From Corythucha ciliata (Eukaryota; Arthropoda; Insecta; Hemiptera; Tingidae): a stretch of 64,000 nt of DNA. Shown here piece after piece: positions 10,620 to 21,820 of this stretch (position 1 is the first letter of the stretch; every line of letters begins with the position of its first letter). The position numbers were made by a program, and so were the translations under genes. The stretch lies in the NCBI GenBank assembly GCA_038030265.1, contig CM075937.1, positions 28,252,198 through 28,316,197 on the forward strand, written 5' to 3'. The notes under the pieces are model-generated. The model searched no databases, was not told where the DNA came from, and saw only the letters and a program-made list of their open reading frames with translations.

Positions 10620-11222
10620 TTAAAGAGTTGATAAGATTACAATCCATGCTTTTAAATTTGTTTATCGCTTATAATCGGCTGAATCAAAGTCAGCCAGGCC
10701 AAAAGCTAAAGAAATCGACATTTTGTAGACGTGAAGGTGCCATTACACAGAGCGCATCTGCCTCACTGCTTCGTAGGTGACTTTCGCATAGAGGCAATGT
10801 CTCGCGTGTGGAGGCCGCTTCCAGACGCTTCGCCCCCCCCCCCCTCTAGTTACGGTCTCGTGTCCTTAGATCATTTTGTTCTACTTTCGGTTTAAACTTC
10901 GAGTCATGAGTCATGACCACCCGGATACTTGGGTTGTTGATGTAGCCGTTGGATGAGGATTACTAGACGAATTGCTCAATTGCACACAAGTAGAAGAGTA
11001 AGGGGGGGGGGTATTCATCGTCGATCGATTTGTAACTTGAAAACGACGAGGAGAAGTTTTGAGATTTACAATCGCGTTTCGATCAGGTACCTTGTGACTC
11101 TTATGCAAGAACAGAGAGACTGCCTAGTACAAGCTAAGTGCCACACCCAATGGACGGACAAAATGGACTCTTGTAATTCACAGCACTCAATGTTGCAAAT
11201 CCCATCTGTCCCCCTATTCTGT
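10620..11222. other. unassigned sequence with poly-C and poly-G tracts
   Basis: Non-coding as far as I can see. It contains a C10 tract near 10838 and a G9 tract near 11002, and ends at the foldback arm at 11223. Confidence 0.35.
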
Positions 11223-11663
11223 AAAAGAGGGGCGAAATAACCACGGTTTCATTAATCAAGGGCCAGTTCAAAGAGCTGAATCCATAGTTACCGGTCAAAA
11301 TTCCCGGTATTGTGACCAAACAATTAGTCCAAGGTGCTAAGAATGCTCCTGTGATGTACAAAACCGGTGTAAACCGATTCCGAGAACTGGTTAATATTTT
11401 CTAGTATGAATATCACGCCACAAAATTTCCAGTTTTTTGGCCAAGAAACTGAATTTTACCTTTACCGATTTAAGGCCTACCTGGCGAGGCGCACTCTGGG
11501 ACCCTCATTCATTGGGCTGAACCTCCGAGTTTTCAAGCAATCTCAAAAGAAAAATCGTGAGAACAAAGAGGGTAGGGCTTGCCACAATTCATGACCAATT
11601 CAACATGACTAGAATTTCCGCGTGGGAAAGGCTATGCACTCAGCAAAGTTATCTTATTTTGTG

Positions 11664-12005
11664 TTAAAGAAGTGAATTAATTAACTGATTTTACCCGGAC
11701 GACACGGAAAGGCAAAAGCCTAACGCAATTCGAGCTTCGAGAAAAAATGGGCTCCCCGACGGGATTTGAACCCGTTACGGGTTTTTCTCGAAGCTCGAAT
11801 TGTGCTAAGCCGTCTTCACATGCGAGCTGTGACAGCTTAAGCTTTGAGCTGTAGCCAATCAAAGGGCAACCCGCGTTTTAATTAATTATATTTCATTGGA
11901 TACAGCTCAAAGCCGAGCTTTTTTCAGATCACATGTGAAGCCGGCTTTAGGGTTTGCCTTTCCGTGTCGTCCGGGTAAAATGAGTTAATTAATTTACTTC
12001 TTTAA
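11664..12005. repeat. nested TIR element with internal hairpins
   Basis: Termini TTAAAGAAGTGAATTAATTAACT and the inverted AATTAATTTACTTCTTTAA. The arms run through ACCCGGACGACACGGAAAGGCAAA on both sides. Two further inverted pairs lie inside, at 11726-11802 and 11812-11945. Confidence 0.65.
11749..11785 (-). ncRNA. tRNA 3'-half-like fragment
   Basis: Read on the minus strand, ACGGG-TTCAAAT-CCCGT forms a perfect 5-bp T-arm with a 7-nt loop, followed by CGGGGAGCCCA and a T6 run like a Pol III terminator. The matching 5' acceptor strand is absent; the upstream bases instead pair as the outer hairpin. It is a tRNA-derived fragment or mimic, not an intact tRNA gene. Confidence 0.35.
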
Positions 12006-12974
12006 TTAAAACACCGGCGACAGAAACCCTCGTATCAATTATTTTGTGTATTTGTCAATTCATCTGCCGAGCTCCGGTGCAGCGTCCTTTAGGGGACCAG
12101 AAGAAGATCAAGAAAAGTTGTATACTGTCGAAAAGTGTCAACAAATAATCGGGACACACGCGGATACAGCAGACGTGAATGCAGTGGGGTGAATTCCAAG
12201 CTATTTCCCGCGGCCAAATTCGCTCTATTCTAGTTTCTTCTATACAGAAATACAGGATCCGCATTACAATCGTAGTTTCAAATCCCCAAAATTCTATTTT
12301 CACGACCAATAACGCGTCATTTGGCCGATGATATGGCTGTATACGCTATACAGAGACCCATTTTTCATCACGAACTCACAATGCGATCAGAAATTGCAAA
12401 AAAATTATAAATTGACGATTCAAAAACCAACAAACTTAGCCTCAAAATATAGAGGTACCTATATAAGCCAAGGACTGACTAGTTGACTGGTGAAAATTTA
12501 GACTTTCAAACTGGATATTTTGCCTCACAAAAATTAAACATTTACCTCGTGATTTTGCTCCGTAGGGCACACGTTTCGCTACAAAAATCACAATTTGTCA
12601 CAAAAAATCCCACCGTAACGTTTCAAACTTTTCCTAGACACTTAGTTCTTCAAGTACTATGTACCAGAATAGAATAGAATAGAACCCCCAAGGTCCCAGA
12701 GTGCGCCTCGCCAGGTAGGCCTTAAATCGGTAAAGGTAAAATTCAGTTTCTTGGCCAAAAAACTGGAAATTTTGTGGCGTGATATTCATACTAGAAAATA
12801 TTAACCAGTTCCCGGAATCGGTTTACACCGGTTTTGTACATCACACGAGCAATCTTAGCACCTAGGACTAATTGTTTGGTCACAATACCGGGAATTTTGA
12901 CCGGTAACTATGGATTCAGCTCTTTGAACTGGCCCTTGATTAATGAAACCGTGGTTATTTCGCCCCTCTTTTGG

Positions 12975-15540
12975 CAATAGTTGCCTCCAATTTTAACTTT
13001 TTTTCTTCATACAATTTTATTGTTTTCAAGTTGTCATACAACTTGTTTGTTGTTGTAATAGTTTTCGTTTCCATAATTTAATGTGCTATGAACAAACATG
13101 TACACCAACGCTATAATGCAAGAACAATTTGATCTTGGCGGTCTTTGATATTTCAACGGAAAAATATACCTTCTCTTGTCCAAGAAAAAAACTGCTACAA
13201 AATTCGACAAATCCTTCAAGTGTAAAATAGATCAAGTGATTTTTATCCTCCTACCACGGATTATGGTGAGGGGTGGGGGTGGCGGAATTTAAGTCTAGCC
13301 CCCCCCCCTTGACAAAATCCTGAATCCGCGCCTGCTTGGCATTCTGAGGAAGAACATGAGCAGGAGTCAGAAACTTGATGGCAACCAAACTGTGAAATGT
13401 GTTTAATCCATCCGGAGTTGCAACACTGAAGTCTGCACTGTCAAAGACAAACTAACAGAATGTTTTAGAAGGTATTGGTTTTTGAGGTTGACTCATGGCT
13501 GTCAGTTCCAGTTGCTGTACAGTTTAATCGTACGTGTACGATAATTATCGTACGTCTGGCAACATTGGCACTCCCATCCAAACTTCGGAACTAACAAAAG
13601 CAAACAAGCAATTTTGAATTAAATATATATATTCAAAATGAATATTTCAAAGAAGAAATCAAACTCATCATTAAAGTATCCGACTTCCTCAGATAATATC
13701 CCGTCTTTCGCCATTCATTGGTGAAGACGGTATACTAAGAGTAGGGGGTCGTTTGAAATTATCTTTGCTTCCTTTTGAATAAAAATATCCTATTCTCCTA
13801 CCATCCAAATCAAAATTAGGTCCACATTTTAGAAATCCTTGCTGCTCTTGAAACTGGACCCGCTTTGTTTGTATGAATGATTGGGGTTTACATGTCTGTT
13901 ATTGGTGACCTTATAAATGCTCTCATTGAATGCGCAGAAGTCACGATTTCCTAAGACATCAGGGCCTTTCAAAATACCTGTTCGTTTTATTCACTTAGAT
14001 GGTCAGATCACCATCACTAGAGGGGGATTCGCTATGAAACGATATGGCCACGACGTTTCGGCAATTCAACAGGCAGCCGAAAATTATAAAAATGAGCAAG
14101 GACGCAAAACTTGTGGGAAGGAAGAATGAAGTGTGGATGAAAATTCAAAAATCGATGAGCTTCGCTCAACCACTAACGCTCTCTGCACTGCTTCCCACAA
14201 AAGTCGATACAATTTGTGGACTTCACTCAGATTCGACGAATGTCTTCCAGATTTTGAAGACAGACCCGCTGAAGCCGAAGATTACGCTCCCCTTAAAAAT
14301 GGAACCCACTTTTGGTCGATGCCATCAAGATAACGACGACAAACGTTACTTGAATTCACTATCCTGCTAAAACGTGACGAGTTCGACGGCTTGCGAACTA
14401 ATAGAACAGTTGTAAAGGTAGTATGAAACTTTTACTTTGGGAGTCTGCGGGCTCACATCATTCATGGAAAATTCTTGGAAAAACTTCTTTAAAGTACACT
14501 CTAATGTTTAAACGAGCAAGAGTTTATTCGAAGAACGCAGTGTTCGCTAAAATTACAGTGGGCTGCTCTAAGTGCGAGTCCAGGTATAATTTTAACCAAA
14601 CCGTCAGATAATGACAGTTTAATAAGACGTTCAATGCTCATTAAACGGAGATTTCGCGAGGAAGCGCCATAAAATTTAAAAAAGGCCATTGTCGGGCACC
14701 AGGAAAGATGAAATTTCGCAACTACTCGTCGAAAAAAATTTGCCTTCATCATTATTTCGAACAGAAATGGCTGAAAAAACATGCCCCACGGCGACGCTGA
14801 GCCAGCTGAGTCGCCTTCGCTTGGTGTTCTTCAAGTGCAAAATATGAGAAAAGGCGGCAGCAGCAGCTACATTTCCATTCAATCCTTGCACTTGATAGGG
14901 CAAAGAATAGCCAGGAGTTCAATAACCACTTTCTTCGTTCAAACCTCTTCCTCAGCGAGGTGCACATACTATTTTTTTTCATTCTCGAAGCGAAATTAAT
15001 CAATTTTAAATCATATCCTAATAGAAATATGCAAAAAATGGAAGACAGAAGAATGAGAAATTGAATCTGGGATGAGAAGGAAGCCCCGAATGATTTGTTC
15101 ATGAGAGTGAGGTAGAATTGTCGATTCGACTAGGAAGGGGGAAAACTAATGAAAGCGGCGTAAGTCCGACTGGGAAATATCCACAAATTAATTCGAATGC
15201 ATTATTTTGGTCGCGTGTAGCTTGTTGAAGGTTGTGTGTGATCTTGTGTTGTGTTCTCTGTTCTGTATGAGTGATGTCGAGGACTGTTTCGGTTTGAGTA
15301 GCGAGTCCATCGATTCCTGCACGCCTAAAGAAATCAATAAGCGGGCAAAGGAGTTTTATTTGAATTTATTGCCAGCGAAGTCACGCAGACAACTGTGAAA
15401 GGCAAAAAGATGAGTGTAGCACGAGTAGAACGCAAAATTTATATTAAAAACAGATTCATTTTTTTAAGCATAATATGCTTAAATGTTAAATTTATAAACA
15501 ATATTATTGTTTATAAATTGCACTTTTGAATAATGCTAAC
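12975..15540. other. unassigned sequence
   Basis: AT-rich DNA with short open frames I could not assign. It holds an 18-bp perfect palindrome at 13535-13552 (GTACGATAATTATCGTAC), a C9 tract near 13300, and a possible short exon at 15268-15398. Confidence 0.35.
15268..15398 (+). CDS. possible N-terminal exon of a Crypton-like protein (weak)
   Basis: From ATG at 15268 the frame reads MSDVEDCFGLSSES and ends EFYLNLLPAKSRRQL. The LP-x-KSRR segment resembles the N-terminal part of arthropod tyrosine-recombinase-like proteins. There is no convincing continuation, so it may be a fragment or chance. Confidence 0.25.
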
Positions 15541-15544
15541 ATTG

Positions 15545-15760
15545 CATAGAGGGTCCCCCAAAATGTTGACTCAGACCATTCAAACTGAAAACTATGTTGA
15601 CTGGGGCGGTCCGTCCGAGCCCAAAAATGGTACCCGTACTTCACGCACCAGTAACAACTACAAATCGGAAGCATTTGACGCTACGATCAGTATTTCCCCC
15701 ATTCCTTCCCATGAGCAAAATTGCTGACCGGCTGGAAGCTCTAACCCTTGTTGACCAGGG
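15545..15760. repeat. dispersed repeat shared with 60310-60410
   Basis: AATGTTGACTCAGACCATTC... to ...CAACTACAAATCGGAAGCAT is found inverted near 60310-60410. A second, weaker unit (TTGACCAGGGCCCGACCCAG) follows within this stretch. Family unknown. Confidence 0.5.
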
Positions 15761-15822
15761 CCCGACCCAGCCCAAAAGTGATACGCTTACTCCTCACGAT
15801 AGCAAAGGAAACGGAGTCTATC

Positions 15823-16817
15823 CTTAGAGTATATATAACACTAGAGAAATTTTTGTCCTTTGCGCATTGAAGGAAGGACCTTCTGAAATGACCTCAGTCA
15901 CGTTACTGGTGTTTATTCCCCCTCACCTTGTTTTCGCTCCAAGTTGCTTTGCAACCTACTTGAGTAACCTGTATTAATAACTCGGCCGTTGCTCTGTTTG
16001 CTCGCTTTGCTGTCGTTTGTGTGTTGTTCTTTTTTCCGTTACTGTCTCATTTTTCCTTTCCTCATTTTCCACTAGTCCACTTCTTCCTTATTTTCAACCT
16101 GGGATTTCATTTTATTACGTTCAATGGCTATTATCTTACACCTAAAAACGCATGGATAATTTCAGACGAGAAGCTAATTTGCTTGAAAATGAAACATTAA
16201 ATTTCTTCTTGAAATAAATAGCGGGCGAAACTTGTCACAGCGCTTTCCTTAACAATATTTTTTTATTCCTAATAGTTTCCAATATTGAACTTGCACATTT
16301 GTCAAGCAGTGGTGTTTCTTGAAGAGGGCTCTTCAACAAGACAATTGCTCACATTAAACGTTGAAATCAATCAAGGGTTTTTTTAAAGCGAATTTTTGAG
16401 TGGGGGCTTGGTTACGTCAAAGGCTATTCAATTAAATTGATGGTGTGGGGAAGAGGGGGTAAAACATGTTTTCTTTGGGACAATTTTTCTTGTTATATGT
16501 AAACAAAACATTTCTCAAATGCTTCACATCTAAACATTGACGTCATTTCCCCTCGCACCATCCATCCTCTCCTAAAGAACTTTGAAATTTATTTAAAAAT
16601 CACCAGATGCATCAATCAGGCTGCAACTACCGTTGATTTCCTTCTCTCCATGTACCAATTCATCGGTGTACTTTTCTCCCAAATCGGTCATTCATGCAAG
16701 TTCCCGATGAAACACAAACACCCGTGGAACTCTTGAAAATCATGGCCAACTGCGTATAAAGGCTCGTTTACAAGCTCGATGTTAACTTTCTGTGGAGTCT
16801 ATGCAACCAAACAAATG

Positions 16818-16859
<42 letters not shown>

Positions 16860-17276
16860 CAATTTCATCATGTTGTGACAAAATGTGGTGCATGAGAATT
16901 GGTTGGATTTCTCTGATATACTCAAAGAAGAACAATCCAGTTTTCAGATTGAAAAATTGCTTCACGGGATCAATATTAAAATTAGGAATACGCGACGTGC
17001 ATTTATCCTTAAAAGCACCGAATAATGGCGTTACTACTGAAAATGCTTTGAACAAAGAGTTCAAGTTTCATCACACATGAACTCCTCAAGAATTTGAAGT
17101 GAAAGATTTATAAGAACAAAATGCAGCCCCCTTTGGATGGAACCTTCAAGCATTTGAAAAAGAGCGGGAAGTAATGACCTCAGTCACGTGACCGAGGTGT
17201 TTGCTTCACTTTTTTCGTGACGCGCAGCCTAATCAACTCTCTACTGTTTATATCTAGTTTATATGTATACTCTAAG
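15823..17276. mobile_element. TIR element with 8-bp target duplication
   Basis: Ends CTTAGAGTATATATAACA and (inverted) CTTAGAGTATACATAT. AGTCTATC flanks both sides exactly (15815-15822 and 17277-17284). The same family is at 46453-49533 in the opposite orientation. It contains an inverted copy of the GGGGAACTTGCA MITE (about 16287-16706) and a poly-T run of about 30. No transposase remains. An 8-bp duplication fits hAT or P superfamilies; the termini do not decide which. Confidence 0.8.
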
Positions 17277-17370
17277 AGTCTATCTCATCTAGCATCTTGG
17301 AAACTGCGTGAGACACCTTTGATGACAATTTCAAAATAAATCGTCCTTTCAATATTTTTGGCTGTCAGGA

Positions 17371-18286
17371 TCTGGACTGCTTGAAGGCATCGAGCGACGA
17401 CGAAACAGAATTGCATATGTGGGAGTCGATTTTTGAGGCCTGTCTGAAAATATTAGTGCACGAAAAAACTAAAAAAATTGAAATAGCCTTCTTTTCCGTA
17501 GGATCGACGTTTATTTTTTCACTAAATTCAAAAGACAACACGGAGTACCAACAGTGTTTGCGCTACGTCCTCAGATGCAGAATATTCTTCTCCGACGTCG
17601 CCTTTTTCCATATCATTGACAATTCTCACTGTACCTTAGCTGTTGTTGTGAAAAAACCGAAAACAATAGTCTATTTGGACTCTTTATATCATAAATTTGA
17701 TGTTTGTAAAAAGCACGTCACTGTCATTGTAGATCTCCAAAACGGTTACTGCCAATATCATAGCCAAATGTTCGACGTTTCAGAGTGGAAGGTTGTTTTT
17801 CCAACGGATGTTAACCTACAAAAAAATGGTTAAAACTGTGGGGTCTACGCATGCATGTTTGCCGAGGTCTTGGTAGAAGAAAAACCAATTACAACTTCCC
17901 TGCTTCAGAAACGAACCGACATTTTAAATTCAATGAAAAAGTACATGAGACGTCCAGGACCTCCCCTAAATTCGTCTAGAATTTTCTCATCCAAAATTGC
18001 AGCATGTCAAAGACCATCCATTGATAAAAACATTAGAATAATAGAGAAATTTTCAGGCCAAAACAACCAAATTAATTTTTTGAAGTCGTTATTGGTGATT
18101 ATTGAGGAGAAAACTGACGAGCAATGTTCCACCGGGTCATTATGTTCTAACATCGGAGGATCACAAATTGTATGCTCCAAATGTGAGCACTGGTTTCACA
18201 CAGCTTGTGTTGGGCCAAGAACACAGCTCAAAAAACATGAGGTATTTCTCTGTAACGATTGCAAAAACATAAATAAGGATAGATAG
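17371..18286 (+). pseudogene. Ulp1-like cysteine protease with C-terminal PHD finger, one nonsense codon
   Basis: The frame opens at 17371 after a splice-acceptor-like TTTGGCTGTCAG (DLDCLKASSDDETEL). Ulp1/C48 landmarks follow: His in DNSHCTLAVVV, Asp in IVYLDSLYH, Gln in NLQKNG, then a TAA at 17831-17833, then the catalytic Cys in NCGVYACMF in the same frame. The stop falls one codon before the NCG motif, where relatives usually have an aromatic or small residue. A PHD finger ends the protein (VCSKCEHWFHTACVG, then CNDC). Such protease-plus-PHD proteins are common passengers of large animal DNA transposons, where they are thought to cut SUMO-like conjugates. The adjacent 8-bp-duplication element and the recombinase-family MITE at 18328 give no proof of which element owned it. 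Family call good; element assignment unknown. Confidence 0.75.
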
Positions 18287-18327
18287 GAAGCTTTCTCGAA
18301 TTGTTGTTGTAATTTCAGAGAACAAAA

Positions 18328-18739
18328 AAAAAAGTTTTGTTCCGACAGCAGGCTGTCGGGAAAAGTGCATTTCATTCATGCTACAATCGAGTCAAACCTC
18401 ATAAGTTAGAACGATATCAATCAACTATGAATCACATTTAGGCCGTGGTATAGAAAGTCAAAACCATAAAATCGTGTTTCTTTTTACCGCAGGCCCCTTT
18501 TTTGGCACCAACTGAGGGGGAACAAAATGATGAAAATGAAACAGAGTCGGTTTGGTTGCCTATACGATATGGGAAGGTGGACTCTTGATAGAGGAGTTAT
18601 TTGCAATTAAAATCTTTATCCCGGCCTAAATTTCATTCATAATTGATTGATATCGTTCTAACTTATGAGGTTTGACTCGATTGTCGCATGAATGAAATGC
18701 ACTTTTCCCGACAGGCTGCTGTCGGAACAAAACTTTTTT
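18328..18739. mobile_element. non-autonomous derivative of the tyrosine-recombinase element
   Basis: Inverted ends of about 115 bp run from GTTTTGTTCCGACAGC through GTGCATTTCATTCATGC, TCATAAGTTAGAACGATATC and the region beside GGCC. The left half continues colinearly with the start region of the recombinase gene near 58.5 kb: AGTCAAAACCATAAAATCGTG, TTTTTACCGCAGGCCCC, TTGGCACCAACTGAGG and the ATGAAAATGAAA start codons. It therefore looks like an internally deleted element keeping the 5' end and start codon, with an inverted terminus at the other side. The termini contain CCGACAG-N4-CTGTCGG. Confidence 0.75.
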
Positions 18740-18769
18740 CAGGTTACGTTAATTTTCAGATCAGTTAAA

Positions 18770-18850
18770 TTAGGTTAAATGGCATGTCACAATTTCACCA
18801 ATGCGCAATGCGGAGTGCCTGGGTTCGAATCCGAAACAATTTTTTAGTGC
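18770..18850 (+). repeat. possible tRNA-derived SINE head
   Basis: A perfect Pol III box B, GGTTCGAATCC, lies at about 18823-18834. A loose box A (TAGGTTAAATGG) sits about 45 bp upstream and a T6 run follows. It resembles a tRNA-like SINE promoter but no folded tRNA can be drawn. Confidence 0.35.
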
Positions 18851-18968
18851 ATTTCATTCAAAAAATGCACTATTGGTCTCGCCCTGATGGTCGCACATAT
18901 GGGTTGTGATACTTTTTTTTCACGTTTCAGAACCCCTAGAACACGAATCCGAGGTCGGTTCGATTATA
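18845..18968. repeat. repeat shared inverted with 59256-59390
   Basis: TTTTTTAGTGCATTTCATTC through AACCCCTAGAACACGAATCC and GAGGTCGGTTCGAT is present as its reverse complement near 59.3 kb. Here an AT-rich tail received the two foldback insertions that follow. Confidence 0.6.
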
Positions 18969-18973
18969 TATAT

Positions 18974-19796
18974 GTTATTCGCAATGGCCGAATTCGCCCA
19001 TTGCCCGAAAAATTTACCCACAACGCGTTATGGGCAGTGTGAAATGCTCACAACGCGTCGTGGGTAATTTTTTTCGCCCAGTAGGCGGAATGAAATACCC
19101 ATAATGCGTTCTGAGTAACTCATTTTACTCAATAGCCGAAATAAAGGTTAGGACAGGCTATTTCGCGTCGTGGGTCTTCCGATTTTGCCCACAACGCGTC
19201 CTGGCTACTTCGATTTACCCGCAACGCGATGTGCACATTTCAAATTACTCACAACGCAGAGTCAGATGTGTCTGAACTTCCTTTACACCGATATTGCTGG
19301 ACAATTAAAGCAAATGAACGGAATGATAATTAAACACGATTATGATTGAATGAAAAAAATATCATAGCAAAAAAGAAAATTAAAAATAAATGACAATAGC
19401 GAAACATAGAACGAGGAAAAAACATACACTCAAAGTGGCAAACTTTATTTATTCACGCATGATACGCTCCCGTGGCATTTACCACGAGAACACACGAGAC
19501 GCTCAACAGACTCAAACTGTAATTTATCGCTGCCTAATCAGGCAAGACACAGAAGCCGGGTTTAAATCGCTATGTGGGTAATTCGAAATACGCACAACGC
19601 GTCGTGGGTAAAATCGTAAGACCCACGACGCGAAATAAACTCACTCTATCCTTTATTTCGGCTGTTGAGTAAAATGAATTACCCAGAACGCGTTATGGGT
19701 ATTTCTTTCCGCCCACTGGGCGAGTACTCACAGTGCTCACAACGCGTTGTGGGTAAATTTTTCGGGCAATGGGCGAATTCGGCCATTGCGAATAAC
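18974..19796. mobile_element. foldback element with iterated CCCACAACGCGT motifs
   Basis: Ends GTTATTCGCAATGGCCGAAT and its inverted copy. Arms are about 250 bp. The arms contain about a dozen variants of CCCACAACGCGT/ACGCGTTGTGGG spaced 25-50 bp apart, in both directions. The interior shows no transposase. The iterated CpG-bearing motif is probably the binding site of the transposase that moves it. Confidence 0.75.
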
Positions 19797-19805
19797 ATAT
19801 ACATA

Positions 19806-21487
19806 TATAGGGTGTTTCAGGACGAATGCCGTATATTTTAATATGTTGTAGTACTAAGTAATTGCGACCAAAATCACCCTATTGACATAGGGTCGCAAAT
19901 GATTTCTCTTGAAGTTACAGGCACATTTGTGTATTTTCAGCCATTCGCTGTTTTCCTCTAAAAAGACCTTTCACTGACTAAACCTTTTTTTGTACCCTTA
20001 AACTGCCGACGTTTTTGAAAAGGTCATACAATTTTACTTCAGAAAATGTCGATCAACATCATTTAAGTTGCCTCCAAAAATTTCAGTAATTCGTTAAATA
20101 TGAAGAAAGCGGCGTTTTCCAAATTTCCTGTGTACGTCAGCGCCAGTTTCTGACCAAGTGATCATAGTGAAAATTTTTCGCCAATTTCAGTAAAACATGT
20201 CCGTGTTGAGAGCTTTCAAATGATTTTTGAAAAATTGAAATCGCTCCATTTTTCAATGAGATATTGTTCCAAGTCCAACGTATGAAAAAACACGGAGTAA
20301 GTCATCAATTAGGCATAGGTGAACCTTCCTTAAACGCGTTTGATAACAGAGTAAATTTGTTGGCTTTTGCTAATTAATCGGTTTAGTAAGGTCCAGTAAG
20401 ATCCCTTCCTATCATACCACACCACACATTCATAAAAATCGGCGCTGAATTGCTTTCGATCGCGGCGTTGAGGTTTTCTTCCTCCCACTGGCGCCAGTTC
20501 GACTGTTGTTCATACCGTCTCGGGTAAACGTGGCATCGTCCGCAAAAAGAGTAAGAGGAACGGAATACTGATTCTCGAACACTGAGTGATTAAAAATAAT
20601 GCGACTAATTTCGTCTCCATCGTGTAGATTTTGCACTTCCTGAAATTGGTACAGATAGTGTGTGAGAAATATTCACTCTGGAAAAAACACATCACAAGAA
20701 AACGATAAACAAAAGAGCAGCTGTTGGAAATGATTAAAATACGTAGGTGTTCTTTAGAATACATTTTAGGTTGATTTATTCGATGTACATACCAAGTTTT
20801 CCCCCCAATATCTTAAAAGTTGACAGTCGGGGGGGGGGGGGGTAAATTTTTTGGGAGTTTTGTCCTTTGTCACTCATAGTGCATTTCATTTTGAAAATTT
20901 AAGACAGGTTAATAAACTGAATAATTAGCAAAAACCAACTTTACTTTGTAATAACGCGTTTAAGGAAGTTTCACCTATGCCTTAATTGATGACTTACTCC
21001 GTGTTTTTTCACACGTTAGGAACAGTATCTCATATAAAAATGAACCGATTTCAATTCTTCAAAAAAAAAAATTGAAAGCTCACGAGATGGAGATGTTTTA
21101 CTGAAATTGGCGAAAAATTTTCACTATGATAACTTGGTCAGAAACTGGCGTTGACGTACACAGGAAAATTCGAAAACGCCTTTTTCTTCATTTTGAACGA
21201 ATTACTGAAATTTTTGGAGGCAACTAAAATGATGTTGATCGACATTTCCTGAAGTAAAATTGTGTGATCTTTCCAAAAACGTCAGCAGTTTAAGGGTACA
21301 AAAAGAGGTTTAGTCGTTGTTACAACTTTTTAGAGGAAAAACAGCAAGTGGCTAAAAATACACAAATGTGCCTATAACTTCAAGAGAAATCATTTGCGAC
21401 CCTATGTCAATAGGGTGATTTTGGTCGCAATTACTTAGTACTACAACATATTAAAATATAAGGCATTCGTCCTGAAACACCCTGTAT
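19806..21487. mobile_element. mariner-like foldback element (1.68 kb)
   Basis: Arms of about 550 bp: TATAGGGTGTTTCAGGACGA on the left, inverted ending TCGTCCTGAAACACCCTGTATA on the right. AT-rich flanks fit a TA target. The centre carries a minus-strand remnant of a mariner-like transposase, so this was probably once a longer element with extended terminal repeats. Confidence 0.75.
20430..20640 (-). pseudogene. mariner/Tc1-like transposase fragment
   Basis: The minus-strand frame contains QNLHDGDEISRIIF and PLTLFADDATFTRDGMNNSR. The latter resembles the FxDE(A/S)TFTRDG block holding the second catalytic Asp of arthropod mariner-like transposases. Only this short part survives. The position inside long inverted ends supports the assignment. 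Confidence 0.5.
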
Positions 21488-21559
21488 ATAGAGCAACCAC
21501 GAACTACAATCACGAATTCCAGCCACTGAAACGGACCGATTTGCGGAAAACCAGCCGAG

Positions 21560-21800
21560 CTGATTGAAAACCAACCAGGCTCGTTTTCAGCCCCCCCAAC
21601 CTCGGTCTAGGGACGTCCCTTCACTTAAACCAACCACTGCAGAAATCCAACCAGGCTCGATTTCAGACCACCCAACTCCTGACGAGACATTCTCAGCCGT
21701 AAACCAACCACCCCTCCTTCTTCTCCTATTAACGAAAACCAGCCAGTGATGAATTCCAACCAGGCTTCCCCCCAATCCCTTTGGTGACGTCCTCATTCTT
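21560..21800. repeat. degenerate CCAACCAGGCT repeat block
   Basis: Variants of AAACCAACCAGGCTCGTTTTCAG recur at least three times (about 21570, 21650 and 21755) with diverged spacers. A short diverged tandem array. Confidence 0.4.
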
Positions 21801-21820
21801 ATCTGAACTACTGAAATGAA

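Larger units (their letters stand above)
11223..12972. mobile_element. 1.75-kb foldback element
   Basis: Arms of about 290 bp are near-perfect inverted repeats, from AAAAGAGGGGCGAAATAACC (11223) to GAGGCGCACTCTGGGACC (about 11504), mirrored from 12691 to 12972. The interior holds a nested palindromic element and no recognisable transposase, so it is a non-autonomous element. Confidence 0.75.

Noticed and set aside
16817..17080. ORF starting with a run of Phe
   Set aside because: It is a translated poly-T tract inside the 15823 element.
18974..19796. CRISPR-like or CpG-island interpretation of the repeated CCCACAACGCGT motif
   Set aside because: Motif copies are in both orientations, irregularly spaced and confined to inverted arms, so a foldback transposon fits better.
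21587..21796. Arg/Gly-rich minus-strand frame
   Set aside because: Translation of the degenerate CCAACCAGGCT repeat; no domain.
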